Assembly: GCA_004144185.1 (NCBI GenBank) | Contig: SEFP01000004.1 | Location: forward strand, 62,001-126,000 | Length of the DNA: 64,000 nucleotides | Direction of reading: 5' to 3' | Origin: Sphingobacteriales bacterium | GTDB lineage: Bacteria > Bacteroidota > Bacteroidia > Chitinophagales > Chitinophagaceae | Part shown: positions 19,201 to 27,420 of the stretch, piece after piece | Layout of the letters: each line of letters starts with the position of its first letter | Position numbering within the stretch: the first letter of the stretch is position 1 | The notes under the pieces: generated by a model | Databases searched by the model: none | What the model was told of the DNA's origin: nothing | The model's input: only the letters and a program-made list of their open reading frames with translations | Made by a program: the position numbers and the translations under genes

Positions 19201-19808
19201 GTGGACAAAAGCCCGGCGGACAGCAAGGGCAGGGTGGGCAGAGCGGCCAGCAGGGACAAGACGGACAGGGCGGCCAGAAACCAGGTGGTCAGGGCGGCCA
19301 GCAAGGCAGTGGCGGTCAGGGCGGTTCCGGAAATGGCGGCGGTCAGAGCGGAAGCGAAGGTGAAAACGGTGATGCGGAACAACTGGCCCGTTTTGCCGAG
19401 CAGCAGGCGGCCGTTCGCCGGCAGGTACAGCAACTGGTGAGTAAGCTCACCGGTTCCGGAAACCCGGAAGCGGCGCGGATGCTGCGCGAGATTGCCCAAC
19501 AGATGGACAAAAACGAAGAAGATCTGGTGAATCGCCGGATTACGCCGGAGCTGGCCACGCGCCAGAGCCAGATTTTTACCCGGCTGCTGGAAGCAGATAA
19601 AGCAATGCGTGAACAGGAGCAGGACAACAAGCGTGCTTCGACTGCCGGGGTTGAAATGCCAAGACCTATTCCGGCCGAGTTACAGCGGATTCTGCGGCAA
19701 CATCAGGCGTTGCTCGAAGGCTACCGGACGGTGCCTGCCGATCTGAAACCTTTTTATAAAGAGTTGGTGCAACGGTATTATCAGAACATCGGTGCTGCTG
19801 CTCAGTAA
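16278..19808 (+). CDS. Giant DUF4175-family membrane protein
   Basis: 1176 residues. Two N-terminal helices (about 24-46 and 53-75) and a third near 150-168 anchor a large extracytoplasmic region with Ig-like beta segments (about 190-480). A long Gln/Lys/Glu-rich coiled coil (about 500-760) and a helical region with many Gln follow. A low-complexity GGQ/GQ tract lies at about 915-1040, ahead of a conserved helical C-terminus. DUF4175 proteins are typical of Bacteroidota and proteobacteria, with no known function; an envelope structural role is an inference. Several TTCCGGAA octamers fall within it, in different frames. Confidence 0.88.
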   Translation: MRAYELLISRLDHFIRKYYVNQLLRGGLVLLASLLTILLLVGVGEYFLYLSPAVKIPLLVVVGLFALTALIFWVAVPLVKMAHLGKTLSREDAAIIAGRHFPDVDDKMLNVLQLQSGAVSGSDSDLLLASIEQKASQLSVIPIARAIDLGKNKKYLPWLLPVLGILLLFLVLSPTAFRKTGERLLQPATAFEKPAPFDFVLLNGPVLTVPEGEDLTVRVRASGSALPEQMDVVTDANRQPMRTDSGVFVAKFEKVTTDIPFRLSASGYNSKPYVVRVLPKPSLLAVRVQLTYPAYTGRATEVRNSMGDLSLPVGTQVSWMLTTQSADHAQLYLGNTLAGTLPRNGRFFGASHRFLTDTMVTFAVQNTQSRITEKQTFRVAVLPDAPPAIQLTNYADSSTGGQILLTGTAGDDYGLSRLTFVAVLQDATGRVVANRSVNLPISGKKATSFQHYFDASALLGSNQRMRYWVEAWDNDGVHGPKVARSTEQYFDRTGGKKTDVFLAENAKQVSQGLSNSAKENQELQKATKDLQSQLLQSEETSWESKAAIQEMMDQQEDLKQKLETAKKRFEEGMKQRQNRDISEDAKEKTEALKEQMDRLLNKELAEQMQKLQELMQKLNKDKAVQTLQKLEQDNKLFNMDLQRLQELMKKLEQQLKLEDLAAKMESLAQKQGDLKDKTDQNARSNEELAQQQKDLQKELQEALKKDLKEAGQQATKAEEKELSKSEQSGKDANGAMQQSSEQLNQNQKQNASKSQQQAKEKLQEMAQALRSAASGASLEQINIDIRATRQILTNLMRLSFAEEGLVGKTKQTSPASPEYLANLSEQSRQYTASHIIRDSLYTLSKRIFQLSATVNKETAGLESSLSNATTSLNDRQIGPAAQAQQYAMTHTNNLALMLNELLSNLMQQQSQAMQQQGNSGSCTKPGGSKPSGKPGPGSGGAGQLQDIISGQQQLGNAMQQAAQTAARRQGGQKPGGQKPGGQQGQGGQSGQQGQDGQGGQKPGGQGGQQGSGGQGGSGNGGGQSGSEGENGDAEQLARFAEQQAAVRRQVQQLVSKLTGSGNPEAARMLREIAQQMDKNEEDLVNRRITPELATRQSQIFTRLLEADKAMREQEQDNKRASTAGVEMPRPIPAELQRILRQHQALLEGYRTVPADLKPFYKELVQRYYQNIGAAAQ

Positions 19809-20091
19809 TACAGATCGGTTTCGGAAAACAACGCGTTTCTGAATCGACTTAGCGTGACAATGCATTGAATTGCAATAAAATCTATGCAGACTGGGTTCCA
19901 AATCCGGAAATCACGATCCTGATCCGTAGAATGCCGGATTTTTAAAAGAAACCGGGTACGGGGTGAGGTGGATTGAAACTGGCGGCAGGAACTTTGAAAG
20001 AAATAAAAAAATAATCCGGTCGGGAGTTGCATAGTGAAAATAGATGCAGTATTTTGATGGCCCAATCCGGTTTCATTTAAACGCCAATCCT
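19809..20091. other. 283-bp intergenic region
   Basis: Spacer between the DUF4175 gene and the small membrane protein. It is AT-richer than its surroundings. I see no convincing gene, terminator or repeat. Confidence 0.4.
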
Positions 20092-20562
20092 ATGTTTTTT
20101 AACCGCTCTTATCACTTTACTTCTTCCCAATCTGCGGACACGATCCGTCAAAAGCTTCTGGGGCGTCATACCAGTGTACACGGGCTAGACTTTGAAATCA
20201 TAGAAACAGACCGGGGCGTACGCGTCGTGCCTCATGCCGAACAGGTAGAAGCCGTTAAAACGCTGCCGGTAACCCGGGTTGAACTGAATAGCCAGGGCGG
20301 TCAGCAAACCAAAGTGTCGCTGTTTGCGCACATGCGCCGGATTGATCAGGGCGGACCACTGCTGATTGTAGTGTTCTCGCTGTTTATGATCATTGCCGGG
20401 GTCATCGGCTACCTGTATGGACAAGAAGAATATTCGCTGTATACCTTGCCGCTCATCGGTATCGGTCTGCTGGTATTCATCATCATGTGGGTACGCCTCG
20501 AAACCGGCTATTTCGACTACGTGCGTAAAGTGCGCGATTTCGTAAAGGCACAGGCACAGTAA
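20092..20562 (+). CDS. Small membrane protein of unknown function
   Basis: 156 residues from ATG 20092. The N-terminal half is soluble (YHFTSSQSADTIRQKLLGRH) and the C-terminal half has two membrane helices (LLIVVFSLFMIIAGVIGYLYG and LYTLPLIGIGLLVFIIMWV). I do not recognise the family. A hairpin carrying the TTCCGGAA octamer follows the stop. Confidence 0.72.
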   Translation: MFFNRSYHFTSSQSADTIRQKLLGRHTSVHGLDFEIIETDRGVRVVPHAEQVEAVKTLPVTRVELNSQGGQQTKVSLFAHMRRIDQGGPLLIVVFSLFMIIAGVIGYLYGQEEYSLYTLPLIGIGLLVFIIMWVRLETGYFDYVRKVRDFVKAQAQ

Positions 20563-20564
20563 GC

Positions 20565-20592
20565 GTTTCCCGGAAGCATTCCTTCCGGAAAC
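20565..20592. terminator. Octamer-based hairpin between convergent genes
   Basis: GTTTCCCGGAAG (20565-20576) pairs with CTTCCGGAAAC (20582-20592) with one bulged base and a five-base loop. It lies between two convergent stop codons. The stem is an extended TTCCGGAA octamer. Confidence 0.5.
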
Positions 20593-20600
20593 AAGACTGT

Positions 20601-21131
20601 TTAAGGCAGATACGGCTTCAGCGAATCGATCGTGATTTCCTGCGAGAAGATTTTCTGCAGGCGACCCTGCTTGTCGTAGACATTGATCTGCGGCAGGGCA
20701 TTGTACACAAATGTTTTCTCGATGGTACCCGCGCTGTCTACGCCGACCCGGATGCGGGGATAGTCAAACACCTTCGTCGTAATCTGAAAATAATCCAGGT
20801 ACGGCATCATAGCCGGTCCGGAAATGAGCACCAGCTGATTGTCTTTAAACAAATCCAGGTGCTTTTCCAGCATCAGGGTGACGTCTTCACAGTGACCACA
20901 GGTCGGGTTGAACAGCATCATGAAAAAATGGCCCGTGGTGTCGATATCCCGATGCGTAAAAACGCTTCCTTTCGGATCTACGACCCGGAGATCAGGCCGG
21001 GGAGCGCCCAGTGCTTTGTAATCAACCGCCGGAGCCCCGGCAGCCGTGCCAACCGGCTTTTTTGTTTTTTGAGGTGTAAAAGCGGTGAGCCCTACAAACA
21101 AAATACCCAGCAGGCCTAATTTGCGTGTCAT
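20601..21131 (-). CDS. Exported thioredoxin-like protein (TlpA-type)
   Basis: 176 residues. Signal peptide (MTRKLGLLGILFVGLTAFT), then a thioredoxin-like fold with the redox pair in NPTCGHCED. The TlpA/AhpC-type core includes LPQINVYDKQGRLQ with the cis-Pro. It probably acts as a periplasmic thiol oxidoreductase and could receive electrons from the DsbD-like protein in this window. It is divergent from rarA with about 44 bases between starts. Confidence 0.83.
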   Translation of the reverse strand: MTRKLGLLGILFVGLTAFTPQKTKKPVGTAAGAPAVDYKALGAPRPDLRVVDPKGSVFTHRDIDTTGHFFMMLFNPTCGHCEDVTLMLEKHLDLFKDNQLVLISGPAMMPYLDYFQITTKVFDYPRIRVGVDSAGTIEKTFVYNALPQINVYDKQGRLQKIFSQEITIDSLKPYLP

Positions 21132-21175
21132 TCTTCGAAGATAAACGATTCCGGAACCCGGGGGATGATAACGCC

Positions 21176-22447
21176 GTGCAAAATTCTCCTGCTGTTCCGC
21201 TGGCCGAGCGGATGCGTCCTCAGTCGCTGACCGATTTTGTAGGGCAGCGCCACCTCATTGGCGAAGGAAAAGTGCTGGAACTGCTGCTGGCACAGAAACA
21301 GCCTGCGTCCATTATTTTCTGGGGGCCTCCGGGCGTTGGCAAAACGACCCTGGCCGGTATCATTGCCAACCACCTGGACTTGCCGTTTTTTACGCTCAGT
21401 GCCATCGATAGTGGCGTGAAAGACGTACGCGCTGTGATTGAGCAGGCGCGCTTTGCGGGTCGGGCGCTGGTCTTTATCGATGAGATTCACCGGTTCAACA
21501 AAGCCCAACAGGATTCCCTATTGGGCGCAGTTGAGAAAGGCATCATTACGCTGATTGGCGCTACCACCGAAAATCCGTCTTTTGAAGTGATTCCGGCCTT
21601 GCTCAGTCGATGCCAGGTGTATACCCTGCAACCGCTGACGGAAGAGGAACTGAAAACACTGGTCAACCAGGCGCTTCAGAAAGATGACTGGCTGCGAAGT
21701 CAGCATATAATCATCGGCGAATGGGAGGCCTTGCTTTCCGGAAGCGGAGGCGATGCCCGACGGCTGCTTAATTTGCTGGAACTGGCGGTATCTGCGCTTC
21801 CGGAAACCGAAAAAACGCTGACCAATCCGGTGGTGAAAGAGGTATTGCAGCAAAAGGCCGCCCGGTATGATAAAAGCGGTGAGCAACACTACGACATCAT
21901 CTCTGCATTTATAAAAGGTCTGCGGGGCTCGGATCCCAACGGCGCGCTGTACTGGATGGCCCGGATGATCGAGGGTGGCGAGGAGCCGGCGTTTATCGCT
22001 CGTCGCATGGTGATTCTGGCGAGTGAGGATATCGGGAATGCCAATCCCAATGCATTGCTGATGGCTACTACGGCATTCCAGGCGGTAAAACTGATCGGGT
22101 GGCCGGAGAGCCGCATTATTTTAAGCCAGTGCGCAACCTATCTGGCATCTTCGCCCAAAAGCAACGCCTCTTACACAGCGATCAATGATGCACAGCAACT
22201 GGTACAGAAAACCGGTGATCTGCCCGTTCCGTTGCATCTGCGCAATGCGCCTACCAGGCTCATGAAGCAGTCGGGGTATGGGTTGGGCTACCAGTATGCC
22301 CACGATTTTTCCGGAAATTTTGTGGTGCAGGAGTACCTGCCCGATGCGCTTTCCGGAACCGCGCTGTACACGCCCGGCGACAGTGAAAGCGAAGCCCGGC
22401 TGAAAGCGTATCTGAAGCGCTGCTGGAACGGAAAGTATGGCTATTAA
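21176..22447 (+). CDS. rarA: Replication-associated recombination protein A (RarA/MgsA)
   Basis: AAA+ ATPase of the RarA/WRNIP1 family acting at stalled replication forks. Walker A is GPPGVGKTTLA, Walker B LVFIDEIHRFNK, sensor 1 GATTENPSF, and the C-terminal tetramerisation region carries GSDPNGALYWMARM. I choose GTG 21176 because it yields the usual N-terminus (QNSPAVPLAERMRPQSL) and leaves room from the divergent gene. An in-frame GTG at 21125 would overlap that gene's start. Confidence 0.93.
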   Translation: MQNSPAVPLAERMRPQSLTDFVGQRHLIGEGKVLELLLAQKQPASIIFWGPPGVGKTTLAGIIANHLDLPFFTLSAIDSGVKDVRAVIEQARFAGRALVFIDEIHRFNKAQQDSLLGAVEKGIITLIGATTENPSFEVIPALLSRCQVYTLQPLTEEELKTLVNQALQKDDWLRSQHIIIGEWEALLSGSGGDARRLLNLLELAVSALPETEKTLTNPVVKEVLQQKAARYDKSGEQHYDIISAFIKGLRGSDPNGALYWMARMIEGGEEPAFIARRMVILASEDIGNANPNALLMATTAFQAVKLIGWPESRIILSQCATYLASSPKSNASYTAINDAQQLVQKTGDLPVPLHLRNAPTRLMKQSGYGLGYQYAHDFSGNFVVQEYLPDALSGTALYTPGDSESEARLKAYLKRCWNGKYGY

Positions 22448-22461
22448 ATACTGCTAAGGCG

Positions 22462-23121
22462 TTAACCGTTTTCTGGAACGGATGTACGCACCGGTACAAC
22501 ATATTTCCGGCTCCATTTAAAGATCAGCGGCGTAAGCAGCACTGTAGGGAGCAGCCAGGCTACGAATCCGGGCAGAACCTTGTTGTTGACGACCAAAAAG
22601 GCCGTTACCGAAGCGATATAGCTGCCAGTGAGCCGTTGCAGATGTGTGGTCAGAAAACTGTTTTTGATGGTGGCTCGGCCTTTAAACCGAGTCCAGTCCT
22701 GCCGGGCAAACAGCAACCCGATACCGCCAAACACCATCAGAACGGTACCGAATGAATCTCCGTTGCTAACGCTGCGTCCCCCCAGCCCGATGAATCCAAT
22801 GCCAAACAACGCTATGGCTATGGTCAGGGTCCAATCCATAACCAGTGGTTTTTGTTGTCGACCCAATTGGAGGGCACGGACCCCTGTCAGCAGCATGTAG
22901 AGCGTAAAAATGCTGATCAGCGCCAGGAATACACTGGGATGCAGATAACAGATCGGCAATGCAACTACCGACGCTACCAGCAGCGACCAGAAGAACGTGC
23001 GTCCCCAGCGCCGGTGCAGTCGGGTTCCTTTCGGCAGCAAAACGACCACCAGTCCTGCAATCAGACTAACGGCGCCACCGGTGATGTGGATGCCCAGTAA
23101 AATCTTGAAAAGCAACTCCAT
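22462..23121 (-). CDS. DUF2306-like membrane protein
   Basis: 219 residues with about seven helices. The N-terminal ILLGIHITGGAVSLIAGLVVV followed by PKGTRLHRRWGR matches the DUF2306 pattern, with conserved His in the first helix and in the loop. Function is unknown; the His residues resemble those of heme or quinone-linked membrane proteins, which is inference. It ends close to the convergent rarA stop. Confidence 0.72.
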   Translation of the reverse strand: MELLFKILLGIHITGGAVSLIAGLVVVLLPKGTRLHRRWGRTFFWSLLVASVVALPICYLHPSVFLALISIFTLYMLLTGVRALQLGRQQKPLVMDWTLTIAIALFGIGFIGLGGRSVSNGDSFGTVLMVFGGIGLLFARQDWTRFKGRATIKNSFLTTHLQRLTGSYIASVTAFLVVNNKVLPGFVAWLLPTVLLTPLIFKWSRKYVVPVRTSVPENG

Positions 23122-23240
23122 AGCCGCAGAAAGATAATTCGCCCCACGTAAAATGCCGCATCGCCGGTTCCGGAACCTGAAACTTCTGAACGTATCTGAA
23201 GATAAAAGGCTATTTTTAATAAACGTTCAAAAACCTGTTC

Positions 23241-24539
23241 ATGCGATCCCTGATCCTTGGTTGGCTGCTGTTGTTCGCAAGTATAAGTGCATCAGCACAG
23301 ACGCAACTGTTGGGGCGGGTCTTAAACGCCTGGAATCAGGCTCCGATAGCCGGAGCGTTAGTGAATGCAGATTCTCTACACGTCACAGTATTGACCGACA
23401 GCGCCGGACAGTTCCGGCTGTCTGTTCCGGAAAACGCTGAATCCCTAACCGTACGTGTAAAGGCCTTAGGTGTCGATACCACATACACCTTATTTCCGCA
23501 GTCGTCGATGCTGGCAGAGCTTTGGGTCACGCCCCGAAACATAGAGCTGGCGACTGCCATTATCTCTGGTAAAACGGCCCGGCAGGTGGTTCAACAGGCT
23601 ATTCGTGCGATTCCGAAAAACTATCCCGACAGCAACTACGTCTGTTATGGGTTTTACCGGCAGTATCAGAAAAGCGAGACCGGATTTCAGAATCTGGTGG
23701 AGGCGCAGATAGCCGCTGCTGTGTTTCCGGAACCCACGCGGAAAGGGTTGCAGGCCAGTCAGCTGTTTGCCGTGCTGCGCTCAAAGCGTTTTGGGATCAA
23801 ACCCACTCAGATCGGCGATGTGGAGATCCGCGATGGACTGTCGGAGCAGCTGTTTGAAGAAAATCCGGTGTACTTTCCGGGAAATAGTTCCTTTGCGGGC
23901 CGCCTGTTCGACATCAGCCGGTTTCGGTTCGATAGCAGTTATTCCGGAACCGATGAGTACCGGATCCTGTATACCTGCGACCTGTCGAGTGAAGACCACG
24001 GATTCAACCAGAAATTCGCTACCAGTTCCAGCTACAACGAAAGCACTGAAAGCGGCATGCTGATCATTGACCGGACTACGTTGGCCTTCAAGCGCATTCA
24101 GCGTACAGCGGTCCGACGACCGAATTTTAGTTATTACTACATGCAAAACTATGTCCGGGCGCCCGGCAAGCTTAGCCGGGAGTTGGTCAACGGGCAGTTG
24201 GATGTTCAGTACATCCAGCGGGGTACTAAATGGTTTTTACTACAGATAAGCCACGGGTATTTCAATGACTACTACAGCCATCCCGACCGCACGTATGGCA
24301 ATCTCAGTCCGTTTGCACAATCGAAAGGACGGTTGGGGGAGTTTTTCGAATGGCATACGGCCTCCATAGCGCGGGGACTTCCGGAACCACTGGTGCCCGC
24401 CCTGACGCCGAGGCCTTGTGTGCAGTTACAGCCGGATGTGGTCAGCGGCTGGAAGCTGGACGAGGAGCACTCGTTTCCGTTTCTGGCATTTCCGGAAGCG
24501 ACGGTGACGGCTTCGTTTCCGGAGCGATCTGTTAAATAG
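23241..24539 (+). CDS. Exported protein with carboxypeptidase-like regulatory domain
   Basis: 432 residues. Signal peptide (about 1-19, cleaved after SASA). A CarbopepD_reg-type beta domain (about 22-100: LLGRVLNAWNQAPIAGALVN, TDSAGQFRLSVP) is followed by an outer-membrane-associated region of about 300 residues with no known motif. Such proteins resemble the N-terminal part of SusC/DUF5686-type outer-membrane proteins, but no beta-barrel is obvious here. Five TTCCGGAA octamers lie inside. Confidence 0.75.
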   Translation: MRSLILGWLLLFASISASAQTQLLGRVLNAWNQAPIAGALVNADSLHVTVLTDSAGQFRLSVPENAESLTVRVKALGVDTTYTLFPQSSMLAELWVTPRNIELATAIISGKTARQVVQQAIRAIPKNYPDSNYVCYGFYRQYQKSETGFQNLVEAQIAAAVFPEPTRKGLQASQLFAVLRSKRFGIKPTQIGDVEIRDGLSEQLFEENPVYFPGNSSFAGRLFDISRFRFDSSYSGTDEYRILYTCDLSSEDHGFNQKFATSSSYNESTESGMLIIDRTTLAFKRIQRTAVRRPNFSYYYMQNYVRAPGKLSRELVNGQLDVQYIQRGTKWFLLQISHGYFNDYYSHPDRTYGNLSPFAQSKGRLGEFFEWHTASIARGLPEPLVPALTPRPCVQLQPDVVSGWKLDEEHSFPFLAFPEATVTASFPERSVK

Positions 24540-24569
24540 AAGTCTTCCTTAAGAGTTTTATTGACCCGG

Positions 24570-26102
24570 TTAAGGCACTCCGGTAAATTGATAGACCCGA
24601 TACCGGTTTACTGTTGCAATGGGCTGAAAGCGGGTGGTATCGAACTGCATCATGGGCATCTCTTCGCGGGTGAGCTGGTTGATGCCGGAATCTTCTATCG
24701 GAGTCACTACATACCGGACCAGCCCTGTGTTCAGTCCCTCGTGTAGCCGGGTGTAATCAAAGGTGCCGGGAGCGCCGGTCCAGGTCTGGAAAATCACGTC
24801 CCGGTTTGCCATCAGGCTGCTGGAAAGAAAGAAATTGTCCAGAAAATCGCGCCGGGTACAGTACACATATTGGTTGTTCTGAAGCCCCAGCTGATTCCGG
24901 AAATACTGATGCAGCGCCTGATTGTCGGTATATAAATCACGCTCACTGACCAGTCGCTTCTCGATGTAAACAGCGGTAAAAAATCCCATTGTTTTAGAGG
25001 TAATCAAAGCCAGAAAAGCGATTCTGCTGAAACGTCCGATGGTAAGCGGCCATTTGCCCAGCCGGATAAGAATTTTATGTCGAACCTCGCTTTGCAGAAG
25101 AACCGGAAGGCCCAGCAGTGAAAACAAAATTTCTTCTATAAAATAGTTGTTGCTGCTGCCTACTTTAAACCCGGTTATAAGCGCAAACAGAAAAGACAGG
25201 ACCGCGCCGAGGCCCATAAACCGGTAAACACGATTGGTAGTGTACCGGAATGCATCCCACGCAATGATAAACGGCAGTACGTAAAACAGAATGATCTCAA
25301 AATAAAACTGGGATGTAAAAATGGTTACCGGCCACGACCAGTCCACACCATTTTTAAGGCCTAAATATGCATTCTGGTAAAAGGCAAGCCAGTTGGTTCC
25401 GGATCCGATCCAGGCAATAGTCGCGGCAAAACCCACACTCAGCAGTCCCCAAAGCACTGCTTTTAAAACGGTCCGTTCCAAAAACAGCATCGAACAGCCG
25501 ATAATGCCGATCGCCAGCATACCGCTTTGCTTGGTCATTACGCAGGCCCCGGCAAACAGCGCCGATACAACAAAAAGGACCATGTGTGGCCGTTGAAGCG
25601 ACCGGACATAAACCGCCATGGCACTGACAAAAAACAACAGGTGCAGGCTATCGATCCGGGTGTAGTAATGCGAAGTAAGGATCAGGATAACGGGCATCGC
25701 AAACGTCCAGATCCGGCTTGCCTTTAGCGAAAACGTTCGCAGCATCGACCCTGCAATCCATACCGTGAGCAGGTTGAAAATGAAGTTCAGCATCCGGGCG
25801 GTGACATAGATGCTTTGCACATCCAATGCCTGGATGCCAAACAGTTTTGCAACGCCTGCAACGGTATAGTAGTATAGCGGAGTGTACTGGACAATAGCGA
25901 AATTGGGCTGGGATGGATTCTGGTACAACGCTTCTCCCAGCAACAGGCGCTGAACCCCAAAAAGGACATTTTCATCGGAGCCGCCGCAGTCCACTTTGTA
26001 CAGGCCTATAACCACCAGTCGCAGCCAGACGGTGAGTCCAAAAAGTATGAGTACATAAATAAATAAACGACGGTGTTGTTGGGCTTCGGTCCAGCGTTGC
26101 AT
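24570..26102 (-). CDS. Polytopic GT39/PMT-like glycosyltransferase
   Basis: 510 residues with about eleven helices. The first extracytoplasmic loop contains an acidic cluster (GGSDENVLFGVQRLLLG) in the position of the catalytic Asp of GT-C enzymes, followed by YTPLYYY. This is the pattern of dolichyl/undecaprenyl-phosphate-sugar-dependent mannosyltransferase-like membrane enzymes. It probably modifies lipids or exported proteins; the acceptor is unknown. Confidence 0.72.
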   Translation of the reverse strand: MQRWTEAQQHRRLFIYVLILFGLTVWLRLVVIGLYKVDCGGSDENVLFGVQRLLLGEALYQNPSQPNFAIVQYTPLYYYTVAGVAKLFGIQALDVQSIYVTARMLNFIFNLLTVWIAGSMLRTFSLKASRIWTFAMPVILILTSHYYTRIDSLHLLFFVSAMAVYVRSLQRPHMVLFVVSALFAGACVMTKQSGMLAIGIIGCSMLFLERTVLKAVLWGLLSVGFAATIAWIGSGTNWLAFYQNAYLGLKNGVDWSWPVTIFTSQFYFEIILFYVLPFIIAWDAFRYTTNRVYRFMGLGAVLSFLFALITGFKVGSSNNYFIEEILFSLLGLPVLLQSEVRHKILIRLGKWPLTIGRFSRIAFLALITSKTMGFFTAVYIEKRLVSERDLYTDNQALHQYFRNQLGLQNNQYVYCTRRDFLDNFFLSSSLMANRDVIFQTWTGAPGTFDYTRLHEGLNTGLVRYVVTPIEDSGINQLTREEMPMMQFDTTRFQPIATVNRYRVYQFTGVP

Positions 26103-26239
26103 AAATCGGATCGTACGGTTAGCAGTCGTAGTAACTTTAAAAAAAGGAAGCGAACGGGTCGCCTGATTTCCGGTAAAGAAAACCCATATGGACGCAAATT
26201 CCTACCTGTCTTTTAACGTGTTTGGCAGGCAACCGGGGT

Positions 26240-27133
26240 TTAGCGGATCAGATTTTTGAATTTCCAGAGCAGTGAATCTGTTCGCTGAAGAACCAGGTAG
26301 AGCGCCTTGCGTCCGCCAAAATGCCGGAAAAAATGCTCAACGCCGGGATCCATACTGCCTTCGAAATCAAAGGCTTCCAAACCCATGATCCGGCTCTGAT
26401 CAATGGCATGGAAGATCAGGGCTGTCATGGCCCGCATGTCTTTTACATCCGGATTTTTAGAACCTGCCAGGTAGTACGAACAGCGCTCGTCCCAGACCTG
26501 CCAGAGCATCGCCTGAATCACTCCTGCTTTACGCGCCACCCAAAGAGCACCTTGCCCGTGCGCTACGGAGGCGTGCAGCAGCCGGCGCAGATAGGAAGGC
26601 TGATACTGCATCTTCAATCCTTTGCGCGCCAGGGTCGCTTCCTGAAACGAATAAAGGTCATCTACGGCCTCCGGTTCATTGGAAATCACAAGTTCGCTTG
26701 CTGCCTTACGCAGATTGCGGCGGTAATCGGTGTGCAACCGCTCCAGAAGGGCTGCTTCAGTGATTTCGTTCAGATCCATCAAAAACGTCTGTCGCACATT
26801 CAGCTTAAAGCCGGCCTGGGTGAACAGCCCTACCTGGCGGATGGCCGGCAGCAGCGCCGTTGCGACTACCTGTGCCGGAGGCAGCTGGTTCAGCAGCGCC
26901 GTAATGGTCTGGTGTTCAAAGCTTTCCTGCTTGCTTTCCTTCAGATCGTCCGGAAATGCTACGTACGGTCCGAGGTAGGGGCAAAGCGGTGGGTTTTGCA
27001 GAAACGAAATGCCATAGCGACGTTCCGGAACATACGGCCAGATTCCGGAAACGGCATCGCCGTTCTGAACAGTAGCTACCTGCCAGGACAAACCGGTTGC
27101 ATCCAGCCACCAAGGCTGGTGAAAAACAGGCAT
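26240..27133 (-). CDS. GNAT-fold acyltransferase (FemAB/BioF2-like)
   Basis: 297 residues from ATG 27133 (an in-frame TTG at 27148 is less likely). Segments such as LERLHTDYRRNLRKA, YSFQEATLARKGL, AMLWQVWDERCSYYLAGS and DFEGSMDPGVEHFFRHFGG match the Acetyltransf_6/FemAB-like fold of proteins linked to polysaccharide or cell-wall synthesis. Its neighbour on the same strand is a GT-C glycosyltransferase, so a shared role in surface glycan assembly is plausible. Confidence 0.75.
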   Translation of the reverse strand: MPVFHQPWWLDATGLSWQVATVQNGDAVSGIWPYVPERRYGISFLQNPPLCPYLGPYVAFPDDLKESKQESFEHQTITALLNQLPPAQVVATALLPAIRQVGLFTQAGFKLNVRQTFLMDLNEITEAALLERLHTDYRRNLRKAASELVISNEPEAVDDLYSFQEATLARKGLKMQYQPSYLRRLLHASVAHGQGALWVARKAGVIQAMLWQVWDERCSYYLAGSKNPDVKDMRAMTALIFHAIDQSRIMGLEAFDFEGSMDPGVEHFFRHFGGRKALYLVLQRTDSLLWKFKNLIR

Positions 27134-27282
27134 GTGGGCGGACGTCAAGGGAGAAAGTCAGTTTGCTTGAAAGCGCCAAATTAAACCGTAACGACTGATC
27201 TGGTTCCGGAAACCTGCCGATTGAAAGAGCCTGTTTCTGGATCAAAGGGCCGGCATTATAGGGAATCTGCCTTCCAAAAAGT

Positions 27283-27320
27283 GGTTTCGCACTCAAAAAA
27301 GACGGTTTCGCACTCAAAAA
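27283..27320. repeat. Direct repeat upstream of the multicopper oxidase
   Basis: GGTTTCGCACTCAAAAA occurs at 27283-27299 and again at 27304-27320, a 21-bp period, exactly two helical turns. It could be a two-site operator. It lies 100 bases upstream of the oxidase start. Confidence 0.55.
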
Positions 27321-27412
27321 CGGCCTTTCAGCTCCTGCCGGCTTGACAGCCCTTTCTTCACCGATTACTTTTACGCGCCTTTGTTTTTCAGACATTCCGT
27401 TACGAATCTTTC

Positions 27413-27420
27413 CACCTTTA
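27413..27420 (+). promoter_or_regulatory. -7-like element abutting the multicopper oxidase start
   Basis: CACCTTTA immediately precedes ATG 27421. It is one or two mismatches from TAnnTTTG, and no clear -33 is seen. Confidence 0.25.

Noticed and set aside
19180-19350. Tandem-looking GGQ repeats, considered as a CRISPR or satellite array
   Set aside because: The units are short, irregular and in frame within the DUF4175 protein; there are no spacers.
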